52,213 nt of DNA from the NCBI RefSeq assembly GCF_011045035.1, contig NZ_JAALAA010000029.1, positions 1-52,213 on the forward strand, written 5' to 3'. This stretch comes from Nocardioides turkmenicus. Lineage in GTDB: Bacteria; Actinomycetota; Actinomycetes; Propionibacteriales; Nocardioidaceae. The notes beneath the pieces were generated by a model that worked only from the letters and a program-made list of their open reading frames with translations, searched no databases and was not told the DNA's origin. The translations under genes and the position numbers were made by a program. Of this stretch, positions 40,788-49,155 are shown piece after piece (the first letter of the stretch is position 1; each line of letters begins with the position of its first letter).

Positions 40788-43370
40788 ATGAGCCAGTTTT
40801 CGGCAGACAAGTTCACCACCAAGGCTCGCGAGGCGATCGAGGCCGCGCAGCTCTCCGCCACGACGGCGGGCAACACCACGACCGAGCCGATCCACCTGCT
40901 CGTCGCGCTGCTGCACGACGAGGGCACCGCGACGTCGATGGTCACCAAGTCCGGTGTGGACGCCGAAGAGCTGTCGCGAGCGGCCGCTTCCGATCTCGCC
41001 GGGCTCCCGCGCGCCAGCGGTTCGACCGTGCAGCAGCCCGCTGCCTCGGGTGCGCTGACCCGGGTCCTGGCCGGGGCGATCACGCTGGCCACGTCCCTCA
41101 AGGACGACTACGCCGCCACCGAGCACCTGCTGATCTCGTTGGCCACGGTCGAGTCGTCGGCGCAGAAGGTGCTCAAGGGCGCCGGGCTCACCGAGAAGGG
41201 GCTGCGCGAGTCGCTGAAGGCTGTCCGCGGCAACCGCCGGGTGACGAGCCAGGACGCCGAGGACTCCTACGAGGCGCTCGAGAAGTACTCCCAGGACCTC
41301 ACCGAGGCCGCCGAGAAGGGCAAGCTCGACCCGGTCATCGGCCGTGACGCCGAGATCCGCCGCGTGATCCAGGTCCTGAGCCGGCGTACGAAGAACAACC
41401 CGGTCCTCATCGGCGAGCCCGGCGTCGGCAAGACGGCCGTCGTCGAGGGGCTCGCGCAGCGGATCATCGCCGGTGACGTACCCGACTCCCTGAAGGGCCG
41501 CCGCGTCCTGAGTCTCGACCTGGCGGCGATGGTCGCCGGTGCCCAGTACCGCGGCCAGTTCGAGGAGCGGCTCAAGGCCGTCCTCGAGGAGATCAAGGCC
41601 GCCGAGGGTCAGGTCATCACCTTCATCGACGAGTTGCACACCGTCGTCGGCGCGGGCGCCGGCGGCGACTCCGCGATGGACGCCGGCAACATGCTCAAGC
41701 CGATGCTCGCGCGCGGTGAGCTGCACATGATCGGCGCGACCACGCTCGACGAATACCGCGAGCGCATCGAGAAGGATCCGGCCCTGGAGCGCCGCTTCCA
41801 GCAGGTCTTCGTCGGCGAGCCGTCGGTGGAAGACACCGTGCAGATCCTGCGCGGGATCCAGGAGAAGTACGAGGCCCACCACGGTGTCCGCATCACCGAT
41901 GCCGCGCTGGTGGCCGCCGCGTCCCTCTCCGACCGCTACATCACCGGCCGCCAGCTGCCCGACAAGGCGATCGACCTCATCGACGAGGCCGCGTCCCGCC
42001 TGCGGATGGAGATCGAGTCGTCTCCCGAGGAGATCGACCAGCTCCGCCGCGCCGTCGACCGGCTGAAGATGGAGGAGTTCGCGCTCTCCAAGGAGTCCGA
42101 CGACGCGTCCTTGGAGCGCCACGCGGCGCTGCGCAAGGAGCTCGCCGACAAGGAGGAGGAGCTGCGCGGGCTGGAGGCTCGCTGGGAGCGGGAGAAGGCG
42201 TCGCTCGAGGGCGAGGGTGCCCTGCGCAAGCAGCTCGACGCGCTCCGCATCGAGGCCGAGCGGCTGCAGCGTGAAGGGTCTCTGGGCGAGGCGTCCGAGA
42301 TCCTCTACGGCAAGATCCCGGTGCTCGAGGCGCAGATCGCCGAGGCGGCCGCAGTCGAGGACGAGGTCACCGACCGCCTGGTCGGCGAGGAGGTCGCCGC
42401 CCAGCAGATCGCCGAGGTGGTCGAGGCCTGGACCGGCATCCCGACGGGCAAGATGCTCCAGGGCGAGCAGGCCAAGCTGCTCGAGATGGAGTCCGTCATC
42501 GGGCGGCGCCTGATCGGGCAGAAGTCCGCGGTGACCGCGGTCGCCGACGCGGTGCGACGCTCTCGCGCCGGCATCGCCGACCCCAACCGCCCGACCGGCT
42601 CGTTCCTGTTCCTGGGTCCGACCGGCACCGGTAAGACCGAGCTCGCCAAGTCGCTGGCCGACTTCCTCTTCGACGACGAGCGCGCGATCGTACGCATCGA
42701 CATGTCCGAATACTCCGAGAAGCACTCGGTCGCCCGCCTGGTCGGAGCGCCTCCGGGCTACGTCGGCTACGACGAGGGTGGTCAGCTGACCGAGGCGGTG
42801 CGTCGTCGCCCCTACTCGGTGGTGCTGCTCGACGAGGTCGAGAAGGCTCACCCCGAGGTCTTCGACATCCTGCTGCAGGTGCTCGACGACGGTCGCCTGA
42901 CCGACGGCCAGGGCCGCACGGTCGACTTCCGCAACACGCTCCTCATCCTCACCTCCAACCTCGGCTCGAACTTCCTGGTCGACCCGGTCATGGACGAGAA
43001 CGAGAAGCGTGAGTCGGTCATGGCCGTGGTCCGAGGATCGTTCAAGCCCGAGTTCCTCAACCGCCTCGACGAGGTCGTCATGTTCGACGCCCTCTCGCTG
43101 GCCGACCTCACCAAGATCGTCGACATCCAGCTCGGCCTCCTGGAGAAGCGTCTGGCCGCTCGTCGCATCTCGATCTCCGTCACCACCCCGGCGCGGGAGT
43201 GGCTGGCCGAGACCGGCTACGACCCGGCGTACGGCGCCAGGCCTCTCCGCCGCCTCATCCAGACCACCATCGGCGACCCGCTGGCCCGGATGCTCATCGG
43301 TGGCGAGGTCTCCGACGGCGGTCAGGTCACCGTCGACCGCGACGGCGACGGCCTCATCCTGAAGGTCTGA
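40788..43370 (+). CDS. clpB: ATP-dependent disaggregase ClpB
   Basis: An 860-residue Hsp100. The N-terminal double Clp repeat (about 1-145) is followed by NBD1 with Walker A G209-E-P-G-V-G-K-T, a coiled-coil middle domain rich in Glu/Arg (about 405-520), and NBD2 with Walker A G610-P-T-G-T-G-K-T. Lack of an I-G-F/L loop before the C-terminal end agrees with ClpB rather than ClpA/C, which need ClpP. With DnaK it pulls apart aggregates. ATG 40788 is preceded by GGAGGAG eleven bases up; GTG 40776 is a weak alternative. A HAIR operator is upstream. Confidence 0.98.
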   Translation: MSQFSADKFTTKAREAIEAAQLSATTAGNTTTEPIHLLVALLHDEGTATSMVTKSGVDAEELSRAAASDLAGLPRASGSTVQQPAASGALTRVLAGAITLATSLKDDYAATEHLLISLATVESSAQKVLKGAGLTEKGLRESLKAVRGNRRVTSQDAEDSYEALEKYSQDLTEAAEKGKLDPVIGRDAEIRRVIQVLSRRTKNNPVLIGEPGVGKTAVVEGLAQRIIAGDVPDSLKGRRVLSLDLAAMVAGAQYRGQFEERLKAVLEEIKAAEGQVITFIDELHTVVGAGAGGDSAMDAGNMLKPMLARGELHMIGATTLDEYRERIEKDPALERRFQQVFVGEPSVEDTVQILRGIQEKYEAHHGVRITDAALVAAASLSDRYITGRQLPDKAIDLIDEAASRLRMEIESSPEEIDQLRRAVDRLKMEEFALSKESDDASLERHAALRKELADKEEELRGLEARWEREKASLEGEGALRKQLDALRIEAERLQREGSLGEASEILYGKIPVLEAQIAEAAAVEDEVTDRLVGEEVAAQQIAEVVEAWTGIPTGKMLQGEQAKLLEMESVIGRRLIGQKSAVTAVADAVRRSRAGIADPNRPTGSFLFLGPTGTGKTELAKSLADFLFDDERAIVRIDMSEYSEKHSVARLVGAPPGYVGYDEGGQLTEAVRRRPYSVVLLDEVEKAHPEVFDILLQVLDDGRLTDGQGRTVDFRNTLLILTSNLGSNFLVDPVMDENEKRESVMAVVRGSFKPEFLNRLDEVVMFDALSLADLTKIVDIQLGLLEKRLAARRISISVTTPAREWLAETGYDPAYGARPLRRLIQTTIGDPLARMLIGGEVSDGGQVTVDRDGDGLILKV

Positions 43371-43373
43371 CCC

Positions 43374-43445
43374 GCCGAGGCGTCACCCCGGTCGGCCGAG
43401 TGGGCAGATGGATGCCCACTCGGCCGACGTACGTGACGCCTCGGC
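43374..43445 (+). terminator. Nested long hairpin after clpB
   Basis: Outer arms 43374-43386 and 43433-43445 pair over 13 bp (GCCGAGGCGTCAC), and inner arms 43391-43406 and 43413-43428 over 16 bp, with a four-base internal loop on each side and a six-base loop (gatgga). There is no T-run. The 72-base structure begins four bases after the clpB stop and almost certainly ends or stabilises the clpB mRNA. Confidence 0.65.
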
Positions 43446-43452
43446 AGGTGGG

Positions 43453-43458
43453 TAGCCT
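43453..43458 (+). promoter_or_regulatory. Leaderless-type -10 box of the CPT-like gene
   Basis: TAGCCT ends six bases before ATG 43465, with no ribosome-binding site, matching the leaderless pattern seen at several genes in this window. Confidence 0.45.
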
Positions 43459-43464
43459 CCACGC

Positions 43465-44010
43465 ATGCGGAGCGGTCGGATCATCCTGCTCAACGGGGCG
43501 TCGAGCTCGGGCAAGAGCAGCGTCGGGCGGGAGCTGCTGCCGCTGCTGGAGGACCCGTGGTTCCTGGTGCCGGTCGACGGGATCAGCGGGATGCGGTCGA
43601 CGGTGCACACCCGGGAGCTCGACGATGCCGGGATCGCGGAGATGCTGCGGCGTACGCGGCTCGGCTACCACCGCGCCGTCGCTGCCCTGGCCTCGGTCGG
43701 CAACGACGTGATCATGGACTACCCGCTCAGCGAGACCTGGCGGCTCGACGACCTGCTCGAGGTGCTCGACGGCCACGACGTCACCCTCGTCGAGGTCTGG
43801 TGCTCGCCCGAGGAGCTCGAGCGTCGCGAGGCCGCCCGTGGCGACCGTCCCGCCGGCCTCGCCCGATCCCAGACTCTGGTCTACTCCCACCCGTACGACA
43901 TCCGTGTCGACACCACGGCCGCGACCGCCGCCGCGTGCGCGAAGGAGATCGCCGAGGCCCTTCCCGAGCTCACCGCACCCAAGGTGTTCGACCGCCTACG
44001 CGCCGAGTAG
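43465..44010 (+). CDS. Chloramphenicol phosphotransferase-like kinase
   Basis: A 181-residue P-loop kinase. G11-A-S-S-S-G-K-S18 is the Walker A and D38 in V-D-G is in the position of the catalytic Asp of Streptomyces chloramphenicol 3-O-phosphotransferase. The M-D-Y-P segment and L-V-E-V-W-C-S-P-E-E-L-E-R-R-E-A-A-R-G-D-R lid match the family. Most family members lie outside antibiotic clusters and have unknown substrates, so drug resistance is not implied. The start ATG 43465 is probably leaderless. Confidence 0.85.
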   Translation: MRSGRIILLNGASSSGKSSVGRELLPLLEDPWFLVPVDGISGMRSTVHTRELDDAGIAEMLRRTRLGYHRAVAALASVGNDVIMDYPLSETWRLDDLLEVLDGHDVTLVEVWCSPEELERREAARGDRPAGLARSQTLVYSHPYDIRVDTTAATAAACAKEIAEALPELTAPKVFDRLRAE

Positions 44011-44059
44011 GCGCGACGGGGGCGACCTCTCGGCCCGTGGGGTTGCCGGGGATGAGAAA

Positions 44060-45160
44060 ATGATTCCCGACATGTCTGAAACGAAGCTTCCCCGCCCCGG
44101 TCAGGCCACCCTCGCCGGGTGGCTCATCGTGCTCGGCTCCCTGCTCACCGTGGTGACGGCCTGGGACCAGATCGCCAGGCTGCGCAGCCTGGACACCCGG
44201 GAGCGGGTGGAGGAGGTGTTGGCCCAGCCGCCGCTGGCGGGCTCGGGGATCGGCCTCGACAACATCCTCGACCTCATGCACGTGATGGCGCTGGTCACCG
44301 GCGCGATCGCGGCGGCGGCGGTGATCCTCGGCTGGCACGCGCTGCAGCGCAACAGGCAGGCGCGGCTCGCGCTCACGGTCATCGCGGCGCCGCTCTTCTT
44401 CGCGGGCATGTTCGGCGGCGGGTTCTGGTCCACGCTGGCGGCTGTGGCCGTCGTACTCCTGTGGATGTCGCCCACCCGTGACTGGTTCGACGGCGTCTCG
44501 CCGACCAAGCGCGAGGCCCTCGGCAACAGCGACCCCGACCAGAAGTCGTACGTCGCACCGGCCCCGCCCGAGACCCAGACCGGCACCACGGACACCACGG
44601 ACACCGCCGGCACCACCACGGGCCAGGCCCGGCTCTCCGCGCAGCAGCCACCGCCGTGGACCGGTGCGATCGCCCAGCCCGCCACGGCAGCGCCCACGCG
44701 CCGCCCGGGCGCCGTGACGGCGGCAGCGGTGCTCACCTGGATCGGGTCCGGGTTGACCGCGCTGATGATGTTCGCCTCGGCGGTGACCGCGACCGCCAAC
44801 CCCGAGCTGATCCTCGACCAGGTGCGCAAGCAGGCGGAGAACGACCCCACGATGCGGGAGGCGGCGAGCCTCTACACCACCGACGTCATCGTCGCCTCGG
44901 TCTGGATCATGGCCGTGCTGGTGGCGCTCGTGTGCGTGGCCGCTGGCGTGTTCGCCGTCTTCGCGCTCCGTCGCCACTCCTGGGCACGGGTCGCGCTGAT
45001 GATCGCGGCCGGCATCTCGGCGCTCTCGCTGCTGCTCTTCGCGCTCGCCTTCCCGCCGGCCGTGATCCTCTTCGGCGCCGCTGTGGCCACCTTCTCGTTC
45101 CTGCTGCGACCGGAGGTCGCGGCGTGGTTTCGCGGCCGGAGCGCAGGCCCGGGGCAGTAA
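44060..45160 (+). CDS. Multi-pass membrane protein with Thr/Pro linker, unknown family
   Basis: A 366-residue membrane protein. An N-terminal half has about three or four hydrophobic segments (the first G-W-L-I-V-L-G-S-L-L-T-V-V-T-A-W), a Thr/Pro/Gln-rich linker at about 165-220, and a C-terminal half has another three or four segments ending in F-S-F-L-L-R-P-E-V-A-A-W-F. ATG 44060 has GGGGA seven bases upstream; ATG 44072 is an alternative with no site. I do not recognise the family. It shares the Pro-rich/membrane design of the next gene. Confidence 0.72.
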   Translation: MIPDMSETKLPRPGQATLAGWLIVLGSLLTVVTAWDQIARLRSLDTRERVEEVLAQPPLAGSGIGLDNILDLMHVMALVTGAIAAAAVILGWHALQRNRQARLALTVIAAPLFFAGMFGGGFWSTLAAVAVVLLWMSPTRDWFDGVSPTKREALGNSDPDQKSYVAPAPPETQTGTTDTTDTAGTTTGQARLSAQQPPPWTGAIAQPATAAPTRRPGAVTAAAVLTWIGSGLTALMMFASAVTATANPELILDQVRKQAENDPTMREAASLYTTDVIVASVWIMAVLVALVCVAAGVFAVFALRRHSWARVALMIAAGISALSLLLFALAFPPAVILFGAAVATFSFLLRPEVAAWFRGRSAGPGQ

Positions 45161-45188
45161 TGCAGCGCGCCTGACCCACCCGGCCGGA

Positions 45189-45194
45189 TAGGCT
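45189..45194 (+). promoter_or_regulatory. Leaderless-type -10 box before the Pro-rich membrane gene
   Basis: TAGGCT ends seven bases before ATG 45202, without a Shine-Dalgarno site. Confidence 0.45.
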
Positions 45195-45201
45195 CCGCGG
45201 C

Positions 45202-45876
45202 ATGTCAGATCAGTACGGCTCCTTCGACAACCCCTATGGCGGCACACCGCCGTTCCAGGGGCAGGAGCCGCCGCCCCCGACGCCGTACGCCGCACCCCAG
45301 CCGTACGCAGCGCCGCACCCGACCCAGCCTCAGCAGCCGCAGGGATGGGGCCACGCACCGCCGGCCTACGGTCAGTACACGATGGGGCAGCAGCCCCCGG
45401 CGTACCTGCGTCCTCACTACCCGCAGCCCGATCCCGACACCCGTCCGGGCACGGTGGTCGCGGCGTCGGTCATGACGATCGTGGGGTCGGTGATCGCGCT
45501 GCTGCTCTCGGTGTTCATGGTGCCGGCGGGGATCGCCGACTACAACGACCCGTCGTCCACGGACAAGGGCGTGACGCTGGCGATGGTGATCTGGTTCGCC
45601 GTCTGCGGCGTGCTGAGCCTGATCGCGTTCCCGCTCGGGATCATGGTGCTGTTCCGCTCCAAGGTGGCCCGGATCCTGCTCACCGTCGTCGGCTCGATCG
45701 CGGCATTCCTCTCGCTCTTCACGGTGCTCTACCCGGCGCTGATCATCGCCGCGATCGTCATGCTGTACGCAGGCAGAGCAGGCACCTGGTTCGCCCGGCG
45801 TAAGCCCGGCGACCGCTGGCAGCAGCCCGCGACGGCGGTGCCGGGACCGACACCGCCGACTCACCAGCAGCTCTAG
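45202..45876 (+). CDS. Pro/Gln/Tyr-rich small membrane protein
   Basis: A 224-residue protein. Residues 1-80 are disordered and rich in Pro, Gln, Ala and Tyr (P-x-P-Y-A-A-P repeats). Three to four hydrophobic segments follow between ~82 and 195, and a basic-Pro C-terminus. The layout is like DUF4190/DUF4064-type actinobacterial membrane proteins, but the family is not certain. ATG 45202 has a TAGGCT box seven bases upstream. Confidence 0.78.
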   Translation: MSDQYGSFDNPYGGTPPFQGQEPPPPTPYAAPQPYAAPHPTQPQQPQGWGHAPPAYGQYTMGQQPPAYLRPHYPQPDPDTRPGTVVAASVMTIVGSVIALLLSVFMVPAGIADYNDPSSTDKGVTLAMVIWFAVCGVLSLIAFPLGIMVLFRSKVARILLTVVGSIAAFLSLFTVLYPALIIAAIVMLYAGRAGTWFARRKPGDRWQQPATAVPGPTPPTHQQL

Positions 45877-45882
45877 CCAGAG

Positions 45883-46557
45883 CTAGGGGACGAGCGAGTC
45901 GTCCTTGGCGCCGTTGTCGGAGCCGCGGACGATCTTGTAGACCCGCACCGCGATCCACGCGACGACGGCCACCGCGACGACCAGGATGACGATGTTCTGG
46001 AAGCGGCCGACGATTGGCTCGACCTTCTCCCAGTTGTCGCCGAGCTGGTAGCCGGCGACGACGAAGATGGTGTTCCAGATCGCGGATCCGATGGTGGTGA
46101 GGATCAGGAACTTCCAGATCGGCATCCGGGTGACGCCGGCGGGCACCGAGATCAGTGACCGGAAGATCGGGATGAAGCGGCCGAAGAAGACCGTCCACGC
46201 GCCGTACTTCTCGAAGAACGCCTCGGTCTTCTCCAGGTCGGAGGTCTTGACCAGCGGCAGCTTCTCGCCGACCCAGTAGACCCGCTCGCGGCCGATCAGC
46301 GCACCGACCAGGTAGAGCGCGAGCGCGCCGACGACCGAGCCGAGGGTGGTCCAGATCAGCGCCTCGGCGATCGTGAAGCGGCCCTGGGCGGCGGTGAAGC
46401 CTGCCAGCGGCAGGATGATCTCGGAGGGCAGCGGCGGGAAGAGGTTCTCCAGCGCGATGCCGAGACCCGCACCCACCGGGCCGAGCTTGTCCATCAGGTC
46501 GACCGCCCAGCCGGCGACGCCGGTGAGCTCCTCGGGCTGGGTAGAGGTCAGGATCAT
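45883..46557 (-). CDS. DedA-family membrane protein (VTT domain), copy 1
   Basis: A 224-residue DedA/SNARE-associated-like protein. Visible family parts are the E-N-L-F-P-P-L-P-S-E segment near the first helix, G-x-L-x-x-G-Y-Q/R-L-G-D and the F-G-R-F-I-P-I-F-R-S-L-I-S-V-P-A-G motif with conserved Arg residues. About five membrane segments. DedA proteins act in membrane lipid/undecaprenyl phosphate recycling or ion homeostasis. ATG 46557. The pyrE gene lies upstream on the same strand, 42 bases away. Confidence 0.9.
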   Translation of the reverse strand: MILTSTQPEELTGVAGWAVDLMDKLGPVGAGLGIALENLFPPLPSEIILPLAGFTAAQGRFTIAEALIWTTLGSVVGALALYLVGALIGRERVYWVGEKLPLVKTSDLEKTEAFFEKYGAWTVFFGRFIPIFRSLISVPAGVTRMPIWKFLILTTIGSAIWNTIFVVAGYQLGDNWEKVEPIVGRFQNIVILVVAVAVVAWIAVRVYKIVRGSDNGAKDDSLVP

Positions 46558-46599
46558 GGCGCTCTCTTCGAGTGTGTGGGTGGGCCGGGCGGCCGAAGC

Positions 46600-47136
46600 C
46601 TAGGAGGCTGCGTTGACCGCGTCCAGATCGGCCCGGGTCAGCACCGAGCGGATCTCCAGCGAGACATCGCGCAGCGACTCACCGGGCTCGGGCGAACGGT
46701 CGATCGCACACACGACAGTGTCCACGACCGCACCAAGCGGACGGAGCGCGTTGACCGCGTCGCGCACCGCGCCGCCGGAGGTGATCACGTCCTCGATCAG
46801 GGTGACGCGCTTCCCGTCGAAGGAGGGGCCCTCGGCGAGCTTGGCGGTGCCGTACTCCTTCGCCTTCTTCCGGATGAAGATCGCCGGGATGCCGGTCTTG
46901 GCCGACACCATGGTCACGATCGGGATGCCGCCGAGCTCCAGGCCGCCGAGCAGCTCGGTGCCCTCCGGGAGCAGCTCGACCATCCGCGCCGCGACGCGCT
47001 CGAGGAGCGCCGGGTCCGCCTCGAAGAGGTACTTGTCGAAGTAGGTGTCGCTGACCTGCCCCGAGCGGAGCGTGAACTCCCCGTGCAGGCGGCAGGTGGC
47101 GTCGATGTCGGCAGCAAGGGTCTGGTCCGTGGTCAC
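46600..47136 (-). CDS. pyrE: Orotate phosphoribosyltransferase
   Basis: A 178-residue type I phosphoribosyltransferase that makes OMP from orotate and PRPP in pyrimidine synthesis. The PRPP loop is V-T-L-I-E-D-V-I-T-S-G-G-A and the basic flexible-loop segment I-R-K-K-A-K-E-Y-G-T is present. The F-D-K-Y-L-F-E and G-G-L-E-L-G-G-I segments differ from the common actinobacterial PyrE. GTG 47136 is chosen because a TAGGCT box lies seven bases upstream; an in-frame ATG at 47157 would overlap the divergent gene. It is probably leaderless. Confidence 0.87.
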   Translation of the reverse strand: MTTDQTLAADIDATCRLHGEFTLRSGQVSDTYFDKYLFEADPALLERVAARMVELLPEGTELLGGLELGGIPIVTMVSAKTGIPAIFIRKKAKEYGTAKLAEGPSFDGKRVTLIEDVITSGGAVRDAVNALRPLGAVVDTVVCAIDRSPEPGESLRDVSLEIRSVLTRADLDAVNAAS

Positions 47137-47158
47137 GACCCCTAGCCTAGGTGTCATG
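47134..47158. promoter_or_regulatory. Overlapping divergent leaderless promoters of pyrE and dapC-like gene
   Basis: The palindromic CCTAGCCTAGG block holds TAGCCT on the plus strand (47143-47148), seven bases before ATG 47156, and TAGGCT on the minus strand (47149-47144), seven bases before GTG 47136. The two -10 boxes share five base pairs, so both genes would be leaderless and could not initiate at once. Confidence 0.6.
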
Positions 47159-48322
47159 ACTGCGCGACGACTTCACGGCATCCCGCCGACGATCTTCTCC
47201 GAGATGTCCGCGCTGGCTGCGTCCACCGGCGCGGTGAACCTCGGCCAGGGCTTCCCCGACGTGGACGGGCCGGCCGAGATCATCAAGGAAGCCGTCACCG
47301 CGTTGGAGAGCGGACGCAACCAGTACGCCCCCGGCCCCGGTATCCCTGCCCTGCGCGAGGCCGTCGCGGCCCACCAGCAGCGCCACTACGGCCTCACCTT
47401 CGACCCGGCGCGCGAGGTCGCCGTGACCACCGGAGCCACCGAGGGGATCGCGGCGGCGATCCTCGCCCTGGTCGACCCGGGCGACGAGGTGATCCTCGTG
47501 GAGCCCTACTACGACAGCTACCCGGCGATGGTGCAGTTCGCAGGCGGCGTACGTCGCCCGGTGACGCTCAGCCTGGACGAGTCCGCGCCGGGCGGGAGGC
47601 TGCCCCGCGAGGCGCTCGAGGTGGCCGCCTCGGACAAGACCAAGGTGCTTCTCCTGAACTCGCCGCACAACCCCACCGGCACCGTGCTCACCCGCGAGGA
47701 GCTCGAGACGGTCGCCGCCTTCGCCCGCGACCACGACCTGACGGTGGTCTCCGACGAGGTCTACGAGCACCTGACCTTCGACGGGACGCCGCACATCCCC
47801 ATCGCCACCCTCGACGGGATGCGCGAGCGCACCATGACCCTGTCGAGCATCGGCAAGTCCTTCTCCTTCACCGGCTGGAAGGTCGGCTGGGCGACCGGCC
47901 CGGAGCACCTGGTCCAGGCGCTGCTGGGGGCCAAGCAGTGGCTGACGTTCACCTCCGGTGCCCCGCTGCAGCCGGCGGCCGCGTACGCGCTCGAGCACCT
48001 CGACCACTGGCCGACGGGGCTCGCCCTCGACCTGCAGCACAGGCGCGACCTGCTCTGCGACGGGCTGAAGCGGATCGGCCTGGACGTGACCGTCCCGGAG
48101 GGCACCTACTTCGCCGTCTCCGACATCACCGACCTCGGCTGGAGCGACGGGCTCGAGTTCTGCCGGGCGCTTCCCGAGCGCGCCGGTGTCGTGGCCATCC
48201 CGCTGCAGGGGTTCTACGACAGCGACGCCGGACAACACCTGGTCCGATGGACCTTCACCAAGCAGCGTGAGGTGATCGAGGAGGCCCTGGAGCGCCTCGC
48301 CCGAGGGAACCTGACGCGCTAG
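47156..48322 (+). CDS. dapC: PLP-dependent aminotransferase, DapC-like
   Basis: A 388-residue fold-type I aminotransferase. The PLP lysine is in S-S-I-G-K-S-F-S-F-T-G-W-K-V-G-W, the asparagine motif is N-S-P-H-N-P-T-G-T-V, and the N-terminal N-L-G-Q-G-F-P-D and Y-A-P-G-P-G segments bind substrate. From memory it resembles the Mycobacterium tuberculosis N-succinyl-diaminopimelate aminotransferase (Rv0858c) along its length, though methionine or kynurenine aminotransferases are closely related. The leaderless start ATG 47156 shares a promoter with pyrE. Its stop overlaps the stop of the DedA gene by four bases. Confidence 0.82.
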   Translation: MTARRLHGIPPTIFSEMSALAASTGAVNLGQGFPDVDGPAEIIKEAVTALESGRNQYAPGPGIPALREAVAAHQQRHYGLTFDPAREVAVTTGATEGIAAAILALVDPGDEVILVEPYYDSYPAMVQFAGGVRRPVTLSLDESAPGGRLPREALEVAASDKTKVLLLNSPHNPTGTVLTREELETVAAFARDHDLTVVSDEVYEHLTFDGTPHIPIATLDGMRERTMTLSSIGKSFSFTGWKVGWATGPEHLVQALLGAKQWLTFTSGAPLQPAAAYALEHLDHWPTGLALDLQHRRDLLCDGLKRIGLDVTVPEGTYFAVSDITDLGWSDGLEFCRALPERAGVVAIPLQGFYDSDAGQHLVRWTFTKQREVIEEALERLARGNLTR

Positions 48323-49071
48323 TGGTCGGCGCGGCTGTCGGCCTCGTCGTCCGCCGGTGAGCGCGGCTTGACCGGCATCCCGAGGATGTCGCGGTCGGGG
48401 TGACCGTCGTGGTCGAGGTCGGTCGCCAGCCGCGAGGCCGTACGCCGCCGGCGCCACCACTCCACCATCGCCGGTGCGAACGCGAGCGCGAAGAGCAGCA
48501 GGATCAGGTAGTCGACGTTGTCGGCCAGCCAGGGCCAGCGCGCCCCGACGAAGAACCCGAACAGCGTCACCGCGAGCACCCACAGCACGCCGCCGACGAG
48601 GCTCCAGAAATAGAACCGTCGCCGGTCCATGTGGGTGACCCCGGCGACGACGGTGACATAGGTGCGTACGAAAGCGATGAACCGCCCGATCACCAGTGCC
48701 TTGTTGCCGTGTTTGTCGAAGAACTCGCGGGTCTGGTCGAGATGTCGCTTCTTGATGAAACGGCCGTCGCGCTCATAGAGCCGCGGTCCGATCTTGCGGC
48801 CGATCTCATAACCGGTCACATTGCCCGCGAATGCGGCGGCGACGAAGAAGAGCATCGCGATGATGATCTCGACGCCGGGAGGCCCGGGAAAGATGTCGAT
48901 CTTGCCGGTCGCGATGAAGATTCCGAGCGCGATCAGCAGGCTGTCACCAGGGAGGAAGGGGAAGAAGAGGCCGCACTCGACGAAGATGATGATGAGGCTG
49001 ATCCAGAAGAGCGGCTCGCCAAAAGTGGCCAGCAGAAAGTCCGGACTCATCCATTCCAGACCGGCCACCAT
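48319..49071 (-). CDS. DedA-family membrane protein (VTT domain), copy 2
   Basis: A 250-residue (as drawn) DedA-type membrane protein. E-C-G-L-F-F-P-F-L-P-G-D-S-L-L and F-I-A-F-V-R-T-Y-V-T-V-V-A-G-V are the conserved family motifs. A cytoplasmic, His/Asp/Arg-rich C-terminal tail of ~45 residues is unlike copy 1. The start is uncertain among ATG 49116, 49071 and 49050; 49071 leaves room for the divergent promoter. Its stop is shared with the convergent dapC-like gene (four-base overlap). Confidence 0.87.
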   Translation of the reverse strand: MVAGLEWMSPDFLLATFGEPLFWISLIIIFVECGLFFPFLPGDSLLIALGIFIATGKIDIFPGPPGVEIIIAMLFFVAAAFAGNVTGYEIGRKIGPRLYERDGRFIKKRHLDQTREFFDKHGNKALVIGRFIAFVRTYVTVVAGVTHMDRRRFYFWSLVGGVLWVLAVTLFGFFVGARWPWLADNVDYLILLLFALAFAPAMVEWWRRRRTASRLATDLDHDGHPDRDILGMPVKPRSPADDEADSRADH

Positions 49072-49155
49072 CGGCGCAAAATTCCCCGCACCTGTCACCC
49101 GCCCTACGGTACCCATAGGTAACAACTCTTGTTGTACGAATATTCTGTCTTGTCG

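Noticed and set aside
40626..42851. 741-aa minus-strand frame opposite clpB
   Set aside because: Leu/Val/Asp/Gly-rich shadow of an unmistakable ClpB gene.
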